A stretch of 64,000 bases of DNA from Nannobrachium achirus (lineage: Eukaryota > Chordata > Actinopteri > Myctophiformes > Myctophidae). Below the pieces are notes generated by a model that worked only from the letters and a program-made list of their open reading frames with translations, did no database searches and was not told where the DNA came from. Location of the stretch: NCBI GenBank assembly GCA_963921795.1, contig OY997642.1, forward strand, positions 59,280,927 to 59,344,926, in the 5' to 3' direction. The translations under genes and the position numbers were made by a program. Below are positions 59,001 through 64,000 of this stretch, piece after piece (position 1 is the first letter of the stretch; each line of letters opens with the position of its first letter).

Positions 59001-60815
59001 GTTGTAACTTGTTACAGTGGGGCCGTCAATACTGAGAGTGAAATTCTGGGTGTAGCGGGTGAGGGAATCTGGGCCGATGATTAGGATTTCTGATTTGTTA
59101 CCATTAAGTTTAAGGACTTTTTGCATCCATGTTTTGAGCTCTGTAAGGCAGGTGATGAGGGTGGAGAGGGTGGCAGCGGTAAAAAAAATCAAAACGTTCT
59201 CTTTGGTAGAACGAAGTGACAGGATTGATAAAAAAAAAAAAAAAAAGGATGAGACCAAGGTACAAAAGTGAAAAAAAAAACCTTAATAGTTTGGCTATAA
59301 ATCGCTAATACAAGGTAAGAAGAATAAATGCACCTACACGTTGCGGCAACAATGCCTTTATCGGCAACGTGTAGATCTGTGCCTTGGTCTCATCCTTTTC
59401 TTTTTTTCTTTTTAATCTATAAAAAATTCTATTTCACACGTGCATGTGTGTGTGTGCGCACATCTCTATACAGACCATCACCCATCCCAACAACGACGTG
59501 GCCCTGGTCAAGCTGTCCTCTCCGGCCCGCCTGAATTCCAGGGTGTCCCCCGTGTGTCTGTCCCCCTCCAGGCAGTCTTTCTCCTACGGGACACGCTGTG
59601 TCACCACGGGCTGGGGAAGAATCAGACCGTCCACATGTGAGTGGACAGACAGACACACACGCACGCACGCACGCACACACACACACACACGTACAGGGGC
59701 TTTGTTATATACTGTATGTATAAATCTCAAAAGTAGCAGATCCACACCTGACACGTTTGGGCTTGTAGATTTGCTACTTTTAGGGTCTCTATTTTCGTCC
59801 GTGCCTTACCCCTTATCTAGCCTAGGGTCCCTTCACTTTTCGGGGTTTTGGCAATTTGGCCAGAAAGATTAAACCGGATTCAGTTTTAACCCAAAATAAT
59901 TCCCCTGCGCTCAAGGATATAATTTTAGGACCTACCTAATAAACTCCTTGATGGGCATAGTTTTGCTTTTGGAAATTTTGTTTGGTATATGCATCTTTTA
60001 GTCCAACTCGTAGCGACTTGCAAGACTACATTAGCTAGGCTACTCGAGCATTTAAATAGGGTTTGGGGAAACAAACTGAGGGAACCAAAACAAAGCGACG
60101 CCGCTTCTTCTGCTTGTCAAACAGCCATTGTAAACGAATACCAGGATTTCCCCAGAGAAAGCCTGGTGACGCGAGGTTACCTCGGCTTACCCCTAACTTT
60201 TTTTTAAATATTTTTTTAGTTTAACTAGGCCATCATGTTCTGAGCTTGTAGATCAGCTATTTGAAGTATTTTAAATGTTTTTAAAAATGGTTAAAAAAAA
60301 AAAAATCAAACCTCGGTTCGAAGTGGAGCGGTGAATTTGAGCAGCTGTACCCTATGTGAGTGAGTGAGTGAGTGTAAACTGTGCCTGTGAGTGAGTGGTG
60401 AGTGTGCCTGGCCTGCACAAAACAGCGCCCCTCCTTTAACTAGTGTGTTGTGTGTGGCCACTCAAGGTATTGCCCAGGCTACGGACAGGGCCAGCCAGCC
60501 ACCCACCCACCCAGCCAGCCAGCCACATACCCACGGATATACCTGTTCATTGGGAGCGCTTTCACCGCTCCAAAAAAAGGCAAAGAAGTTTAGGGACAGA
60601 AATAGGCACGGACAGAAATAGGGCCCCTGGTTTCCACATGACAGAGACCATATGATAACCATCATTCTCTCCTGTTGTGTTCCACAGCCTTTCCTCTCAA
60701 ACTCCAGCAGGCCTGGGTACCTCTCATGAGTACATCTCAGTGTAAAAGCTACTGGGGGAACCGCATCACTGACTCTATGATCTGCGGCGGAAACAATGGA
60801 GACTCCTCCTGCTAC
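47215..60815 (+). CDS. Secreted dermatopontin-chymotrypsin chimeric protease, copy 2 (3'-incomplete)
   Basis: Ten exons join in frame with GT-AG borders to give 353 codons. Residues 1-18 approx.: hydrophobic signal peptide ([15 protein letters not shown]). 19-166: dermatopontin-like domain with three copies of HHEDRRW (about 61, 103, 155) plus W, D and paired Cys at the expected repeat spacing, closest in style to hemagglutinin/amebocyte-aggregation-factor proteins. 168-353: chymotrypsin domain with VPVCGFPS (C1), [15 protein letters not shown] (His57), NNDVALVKL (Asp102), VTTGWG and the C168-C182 pair. The Ser195 exon is not in the window; by copy 1 it should add about 53 residues, for a protein near 406. 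Odd points: no R/K-I-V-x-G activation site, and a 99-loop short by about seven residues. Exons 2-5 form a phase 1-1 module. A secreted protease with a matrix- or carbohydrate-binding N-terminus is inferred; substrate and tissue are unknown. Confidence 0.85.
47321..48289. mobile_element. hAT-type element with internal tandem units, 969 bp
   Basis: Ends TAGGGCTGGGATGCAATAAA and TCCCAGCCCTA. The flanking octamers CTTTTATT and TTTTTATT differ at one base. About four imperfect internal repeats contain TTAATTACAGGCTTTGTAAT, GACCCGAGAAGCATTTTTTT and GCATCCACTGGGCCAAGCAA. Related to 39823-40217. Confidence 0.85.
48660..49230 (-). mobile_element. LINE C-terminal fragment, antisense in intron 1
   Basis: The minus strand encodes [40 protein letters not shown], then [20 protein letters not shown] and [13 protein letters not shown]. 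This is the familiar C-terminal region of a fish LINE reverse-transcriptase ORF, followed by about 220 bases of 3' UTR to 48660. The upstream part is missing. Confidence 0.8.
49641..49731 (+). CDS. Copy 2 exon 2: start of dermatopontin domain
   Basis: Encodes [19 protein letters not shown] then [10 protein letters not shown] after a split codon. [10 protein letters not shown] is the first repeat core (W-D-N..D.P) of a dermatopontin module. Acceptor TTCACAG, donor AG/GTAAAG, phase 1 in and phase 2 out. Confidence 0.85.
49732..50317 (+). other. Copy 2 intron 2
   Basis: Holds (ATTG)n and (CTGA)n tracts at about 49908-49980 and A-rich patches. Nothing else recognised. Confidence 0.75.
50318..50503 (+). 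CDS. Copy 2 exon 3: dermatopontin repeats 1-2
   Basis: 186 bases, phase 2 in and 2 out. It encodes [16 protein letters not shown], then [19 protein letters not shown], then [12 protein letters not shown]. Both the DRRW box and the following W-V-N..D...C block are dermatopontin family hallmarks. Acceptor GATATACAG, donor GCG/GTGAGT. Confidence 0.88.
50504..50821 (+). other. Copy 2 intron 3
   Basis: Short intron. Its last about 60 bases before the acceptor (50762-50817) recur reverse-complemented at 54143-54197 in intron 7. Confidence 0.8.
50822..50974 (+). CDS. Copy 2 exon 4: dermatopontin repeats 2-3
   Basis: 153 bases, phase 2 in and 2 out. It encodes [18 protein letters not shown], then [18 protein letters not shown], then [10 protein letters not shown]. 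The intron splits the DRRW box of repeat 2 from its tail, as at the exon 4/5 border. Acceptor CTTTCAG, donor GA/GTAAGT. Confidence 0.88.
51172..51203 (+). CDS. Copy 2 exon 5: third DRRW box
   Basis: A 32-base micro-exon encoding [12 protein letters not shown] with the split codons. It closes the dermatopontin domain and restores phase 1. The donor G/GTATGTG runs directly into a (TG)n tract of about 45 bases. Acceptor AATGGCAG. Confidence 0.8.
51204..51706 (+). other. Copy 2 intron 5
   Basis: Begins with (TG)n to about 51250. It holds a fragment of the CCAGTTGGCCAAAGG dispersed family (51360-51480) and a T-rich patch before the acceptor AATGAAACAG. Confidence 0.75.
51707..51819 (+). CDS. Copy 2 exon 6: junction to chymotrypsin domain
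   Basis: Encodes [18 protein letters not shown] then [21 protein letters not shown]1 of chymotrypsinogen and the WPWQVSLQ strand are clear. The activation region reads [12 protein letters not shown] where chymotrypsinogens have R-I-V-N-G-E-D/E-A. Phase 1 in, phase 0 out; donor CAG/GTAATA, a motif repeated twice more downstream at 53-base intervals. Confidence 0.88.
51820..52923 (+). other. Copy 2 intron 6
   Basis: Begins with three tandem 53-base units (from 51818, 51871, 51924), each starting AGGTAATACTGTCACACTGT. It ends in a (CTCTC)n tract of about 55 bases (52868-52922) that merges with the acceptor. The middle is AT-rich with no other feature. Confidence 0.8.
52924..53003 (+). CDS. Copy 2 exon 7: catalytic His57
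   Basis: Encodes [17 protein letters not shown] then VLTAAHCKV. The C42-C58 pair and the catalytic His57 in TAAHC are intact. Phase 0 in, phase 2 out. Acceptor CTCTCAG, donor AC/GTAAGT. Confidence 0.92.
53171..54105. mobile_element. TIR MITE built of GGGTCA-type motifs
   Basis: Ends ACACTAAAAACTCATGGGTC and GACCCAGCAGTTTTTAGAGTGT are inverted. TA dinucleotides at both borders are compatible with a Tc1/mariner-type duplication. The interior repeats TGACCCAA in many copies. The superfamily is not certain. Confidence 0.7.
54143..54197 (-). repeat. Inverted copy of the intron 3 end
   Basis: Reverse complement of 50762-50817 with about two mismatches, including GACAGGCCTAATAGCAACCA. It brackets exons 4-7. 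Confidence 0.85.
54207..54310. repeat. (TG)n tract at the exon 8 acceptor
   Basis: About 100 bases of GT with a GCGCGCG interruption. It ends five bases before exon 8, leaving almost no pyrimidine tract. Confidence 0.95.
54316..54391 (+). CDS. Copy 2 exon 8
   Basis: Encodes [17 protein letters not shown] then FQTISVYK after a split codon, matching the chymotrypsin segment between His57 and Asp102 (H-R-V-x-L-G-x-H-D). 76 bases, so skipping would shift the frame. Acceptor GTATTCAG, donor AAG/GTAAGA. Confidence 0.88.
54661..54722. repeat. Mini-hairpin MITE of the AGCTTGTAGATC family
   Basis: AGCAGATCTACCAGCTCACAAC faces its imperfect complement across a CGTCGCGGATGCGAG-type loop. The loop resembles (reversed) those at 3920 and 63750. 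Confidence 0.75.
55813..58115. mobile_element. Element with inverted ends of about 150-280 bp
   Basis: 55813-55955 and 57830-58115 match in opposite orientation, with shared blocks GGCTCAGA..CAGATGGAGGAG, GAACAGAACTGACTGCCTG, AGCCCCAAAGACACC and CTAGTGGGGACAGAGTTAGG. Inside are (TG)n/(CA)n tracts in opposite sense (55616-55696 lies just outside, 55968-56062 inside) and the palindrome at 56192. No transposase. Confidence 0.7.
56192..56304. repeat. Perfect palindrome, 52-bp arms, 9-bp loop
   Basis: 56192-56243 is the exact reverse complement of 56253-56304, with the loop TTGTTCCTA between. The arms include GGGGGCTAGGGGGAGGGAAG and CAACTTTAT. Confidence 0.95.
58983..59215 (-). mobile_element. 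L2-like LINE reverse-transcriptase fragment
   Basis: The minus strand encodes [20 protein letters not shown] then [19 protein letters not shown] and [10 protein letters not shown], the post-catalytic region of L2-type LINE RT. Truncated at both ends. Confidence 0.8.
59246..59400. repeat. Nested foldback, about 155 bp
   Basis: GGATGAGACCAAGGTAC (59246) faces GTGCCTTGGTCTCATCC (about 59380-59396). Inside, CTACACGTTGC (59334) faces GCAACGTGTAG (59364). It ends about 70 bases before exon 9. Confidence 0.85.
59474..59636 (+). CDS. Copy 2 exon 9: catalytic Asp102
   Basis: Encodes [20 protein letters not shown], then [20 protein letters not shown] and [13 protein letters not shown]. Asp102 (NNDVAL), C122 and C136 are present. 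Between ITHP and NND chymotrypsins usually have about seven more residues, so the 99-loop is short. Acceptor CTATACAG, donor T/GTGAGT, phase 0 in and phase 1 out. Confidence 0.9.
59637..60687 (+). other. Copy 2 intron 9
   Basis: Contains (CA)-type repeats (59650-59690), a mini-hairpin with GTAGCAGATC / GATTTGCTAC arms (59736-59777), a GAGCTTGTAGATCAGC arm at 60242, (GTGA)n at 60355-60385 and (CAGC/CACC)n at 60490-60525. Its last about 60 bases resemble the sequence before the copy 1 exon at 4578. Confidence 0.75.
60688..60815 (+). CDS. Copy 2 exon 10: penultimate protease exon
   Basis: Encodes [20 protein letters not shown], then [20 protein letters not shown] and CY. C168, C182 and C191 are present, and Ser is at 189 and 190, as in chymotrypsin. 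Acceptor TTCCACAG, donor TAC/GTATGT, phase 1 in and 0 out, identical to the exon at 4578-4708. The following Ser195 exon was not found before 64000. Confidence 0.9.
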
Positions 60816-60991
60816 GTATGTAGCCATGTTGTTTTAGCACTTATGTTTTTATTAATGCTCTTAGCCTCTTACATCATAATCTGCCAAGTACACTGGGCTG
60901 GTATGCATTTATTAATGCTCTTATGTCATAATCTGTCAGGTTACCTTATGTGTTTGTTAATGATTACATTAAAGATATATTTATTTTTTTA

Positions 60992-61043
<52 letters not shown>

Positions 61044-62200
61044 TTAAGGAAGGACAAGGTACAAGGCACAGAGATCAGTACAAAAAGATATATGCCTATT
61101 TCTGATCTACAAATCAGGCTTATGAGCTATGATCAGAGTTGGGGTCCGTTACTCAAAAAAGTAGTGCACTACATATTACATATTACTTTTGAAACAAGTA
61201 ATGCCTTACACTACTTTATTACTCCCTGGAGAAAGGAGAACTAGTTACACTACTCGTTACACTACTTTTGCGTTACTCCGTAAAAAACCCGAGATGCATT
61301 GCCAACATAATAGATGTATTAAATATTGATTCGATATTATAATAATATAAATACAATACAGTTATGTTGTTCAATGAAGTGAGTCCTAGGGAACACTGGT
61401 GGTCATTTGAATGAGTCTAATAATAACAACAACAACAACAACAACAATAAATACATATTTTTTTATTTACAAGCCCCTGGGGGCCTTGTTGTAATTTAGG
61501 ACTCCCATTGTGCATTTAAAAAAGCTCACATACATTCATGAGTTTATTCATTATTATTCATTTATGGACATACAAGTTTTCCACCTGACATTATATAGCC
61601 TATATATGGTTCTGTATCCGTATGTCAGTCTGTTTAAGCAGATTTTGTTCCATTTGGCTCCTATGGATTTTACAGGCCAGGGGTGGACAACCTAACCTGG
61701 CAGAGATTTTCCCCCCACAGCGCAGAGCGCACTCAGCACAGTACGGCAGGTGAAAGTGATAGTGTGGTTGCTTAACACTGGTTATCGAAACGAAGCGGAT
61801 AAAAGCGCCGAACTTTTTTTGAGGCTTCTTTAGGACCCAATGATGGATTTTAGCCTTGGGTACCAAAATTTATTTTGATGTTTACCCATATAATATCCAT
61901 ATCAAGTTGGGCTCCCATCGACTTTCTATACAGGAGGAAAATACCCAGAAAAAAATCTGCTTTAAGTAGGATGTGAGGGGTATAACTAGGGGTTTGTCAT
62001 GATTCTGAATCCATTGCAAGCATTTGTTTTGCACAAAAAACTTTCCTTGTACTAGAAATGGCCCCCCAAAACACCCAAAAAACTGTGAAAAATGATGACT
62101 CATCACTAAACCATCGTTTTGTGGGGCCATAATCAGATCAACTTCGAATTCGCTCAGCGTACACAAGACACCTTAACGATGAAAAGTTGTGCGAATCGTG
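60816..62200. other. Intron or flank after exon 10, repeats only
   Basis: 60816-60960 and 61095-61133 resemble the last intron of copy 1. (TA)n and (T)n lie at 60990-61045. From about 61137 GAGTTGGGGTCCGTTACTC starts a repeat with AAGTAGTGCACTAC-type motifs related in style to the hAT at 31825. (ACA)n lies near 61425-61448. 61880-62200 has no recognised feature. The expected terminal exon (GDSGGP) is not here. Confidence 0.6.
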
Positions 62201-62237
62201 AGTTTTGGTAAATCTGCGTGCCCGTGGCGAAGCGTCA

Positions 62238-62640
62238 AACTTCCTTTGCCAAACAGGAAGTGCCCTTCGCCAAACAGGAAGTGCCTCTATAGCTCATGAA
62301 CCGTTTGTCGTACAGACGTGTGGGTGGTGTCATATGACTTGATTAAGAGTCCTTAACCTTAATTGGCGCTTCCTTCGCCAAACAGGAAGTGCCCTTCACC
62401 AAACAGGAAGTGCCTCTATATCACATGAACCGTTTGTCGTACAGAATCGTGGCTGGTGTCATATGACTTGATTAAGAGTCCTTAACCTTAATTGGCGCTT
62501 CCTTCGCCAAACAGGAAGTGCGCTTCGCCAAACAGGAAGTACCTCTATATCTCATGAACCGTTTGTCGTACAGAGTTGTGGCTGGTGTCATATGACTTGA
62601 TTAAGAGTCCTTCATCTTAATTGGTTTAAATAGCCCTGCC
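62238..62640. repeat. Tandem repeat, three units of about 125 bp
   Basis: Each unit contains CGCCAAACAGGAAGTGC, CATGAACCGTTTGTCGTACAG and GTCATATGACTTGATTAAGA. It ends in the GCTGCTTGCAGCTTTAATT tail near 62700 that marks a dispersed family also seen at 34440. Confidence 0.9.
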
Positions 62641-62719
62641 CCCTCTTCTGATTGGCTGCTGCCCCTTGTGACGTGGGTAGAGCTGCGAGGGCCCGGTCAT
62701 CGCTGCTTGCAGCTTTAAT

Positions 62720-63740
62720 TTTTTATTATTTTTTATAATGATCTAGCCTCCAGCTGGCAGCTGAAAAAGTTATATGGCACATCATGATAACCCGGTACTC
62801 AGAGATACAGCTACAGCAGCATCCATGGCAGGCTAAATTAGGAAAGACACATGAATGTATCATGTATGTATCTATACTCACAGTCACGCTACGGAGGCTC
62901 TTTAGTAACGTCCACGATTAATGGTCCAGGACATCCCCATAGTCAAATTCATACTAGCCTTGCATTGTGGTTTAAATCAATTTAATTATTTTATTATTAT
63001 TAATTCATCCTTGCCACTTTGCGTCTTATCTTAATAGGCGCAGCTCACACAGCTGCTAGGTTAGTCTACATGTTTTATAAATGAATATTTACATATAGGC
63101 CTACATATCAACGTGTTTGGGTAACCTATAAATCAAATCAAGTGTGCACTGCTGTTTCCTTAACCGACGCTCCAGTCTCGCCGCGGGTTCACATCGAACC
63201 CTCCGGTTGCCGCAAGACTAGCCGGGGACACGAAAAGAACTCAGCCTATGCTGCCCTCAACAACAACCACGCACACCCCCACCCCAGTCACAATCATACA
63301 GACAGTAAAGTAAAGTAGCCTTGCATTATGGCCTAAGGTAGCCAGTTTTAGGAAAGGCACAATGTACTCACGTTGGCTGTTGAAGTTCCACAATTCTTCT
63401 TCCCAGGACTCAGGAGTAACGCATATTGTACTGTATATGTCCAATATGTCCCGTTCGAAAAGTGAACCTTTTCCATTTAATATCCATCTCTTCGTGCAAT
63501 GGTCCAAAACAGAGCTGCAACTTTATCGCAAACCAACTACATAGATGGCTCGACGCACAACACATGTGCATTGCCTACCCAACAAATCTGAGTTGCAAGT
63601 TATTAATCCACTGTGTCATGACGTGTCTAGAGCTTATAGATCTGTTCTTTTGGAAACATATCCAAAGACGCACGAGCGACAGTCAGAGTAGGAATAGTCT
63701 ATATACAAAAGCGGAAAAACGGATACCGGGTACTCACAAC
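62720..63740. other. Gene-free right-hand stretch
   Basis: No exon, RNA gene or intact ORF can be supported. A GAGCTTATAGATCTG arm of the hairpin family lies at about 63630. Short frames around 63241-63545 on both strands show no recognisable domain. Confidence 0.5.
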
Positions 63741-63960
63741 GGGCTGCATCTGCGACGCGACGTGAGCTTGTATGTCTGCTGTTAAACCGGAAGTGTGGTC
63801 CAAACAGGTCCAAATAATCTCCGGTAAACTCCCGCGGAAACAGGTGGATATATGTAACGGAGGTGATCCGAACCTCCCCACCCGGGTTCATACCCGGGTC
63901 TCCCACGCGAAAGTCCAATATCTTAACCACTAGACCAAAGAGACATCTCTTTGGTCCGGG
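63741..63960 (-). repeat. tRNA-derived SINE, minus orientation
   Basis: 63870-63958 on the minus strand reads TTTGGTCTAGTGGTTAAGAT (box A), a CTTTCGC loop and CCCGGGTATGAACCCGGG (box B region). It runs into the body (63745-63850) that recurs at 3918-4025. The head resembles tRNA-Glu(TTC), but the anticodon stem is poor. Confidence 0.65.
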
Positions 63961-64000
63961 GGAGATACTAGACTTTTGAGGCTTCAAGGCTGAGGCTGCG

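Larger units (their letters stand above)
54392..59473 (+). other. Copy 2 intron 8, 5.1 kb of repeats
   Basis: Tandem about 40-base repeats of the donor-adjacent AGAGACAT..TTACTGA sequence (54395-54505), a mini-hairpin (54661-54722), a (GGAC)n tract, an inverted-repeat element (about 55813-58115), a perfect palindrome (56192-56304), an L2-like LINE fragment (58983-59215, antisense) and a foldback (59246-59400). No additional exon was recognised, though one coding the missing 99-loop cannot be excluded. Confidence 0.7.

Noticed and set aside
61882-62166. Minus-strand frame as the missing terminal protease exon
   Set aside because: Wrong strand and no GDSGGP or cysteine pattern.
63241-63545. 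A conserved small gene
   Set aside because: Overlapping frames on both strands, no recognised motif, no splice or start context that decides between them.

Overview
The window looks like intron-rich, transposon-saturated nuclear DNA of a teleost fish. It has spliced vertebrate-type exons with GT-AG borders, long (CA)n tracts, a Gmr1-type gypsy element (integrase before reverse transcriptase), DIRS, RLE-LINE, Rex/L2-type and Penelope-like fragments, and many hAT-type MITEs. No prokaryotic features are present.

Host genes: two same-strand copies of a chymotrypsin-family serine protease gene. Copy 1 is only its 3' end (exons 4578-4708 and 5797-5958, carrying the catalytic Ser and the stop codon). 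Copy 2 starts at 47215 and runs past 60815; ten exons can be joined in frame (353 codons), and its last, Ser195-bearing exon is not in the window. Copy 2 encodes a secreted chimera: signal peptide, then a three-repeat dermatopontin / amebocyte-aggregation-factor-like domain (exons 2-5), then a chymotrypsin domain (exons 6-10). The dermatopontin part is exactly 462 nt and is bounded by phase-1 introns, the signature of exon shuffling. The activation site and 99-loop of copy 2, and the S1 pocket of copy 1, depart from ordinary chymotrypsins. I do not know this architecture as a described family; it is the main candidate for something new here.

Between the copies (about 6-47 kb) there is essentially only mobile DNA. 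In order: a TIR element with a long foldback (6.4-9.1 kb); a hAT MITE (9.18-9.62 kb); a Mutator-like MITE carrying telomere-like repeats (9.81-10.17 kb); a complete Gmr1-like gypsy (10.76-17.74 kb) with a hAT inserted in one LTR; a composite palindromic region (18.6-24.8 kb) with pieces of a PIN-like/CXC-domain gene family; a young gypsy element with nearly identical LTRs (26.16-30.96 kb); a hAT (31.8-32.9 kb); a Penelope-like fragment split by a hAT (36.2-38.1 kb); a foldback with a tRNA-Thr-like sequence (39.0-39.8 kb); a Rex/L2-type LINE tail with its own hAT; a DIRS remnant inside 60-bp TIRs (40.6-42.4 kb); another TIR element (42.9-44.4 kb); and an inverted pair of minisatellites (44.9-46.75 kb).

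Repeats also shape the gene itself: a pentanucleotide microsatellite serves as the polypyrimidine tract of exon 7, a (TG)n tract abuts the exon 8 acceptor, the exon 6 donor is triplicated in tandem, and a 55-bp inverted repeat brackets exons 4-7. All exon joins, domain calls and repeat alignments were made by eye; no database was searched.
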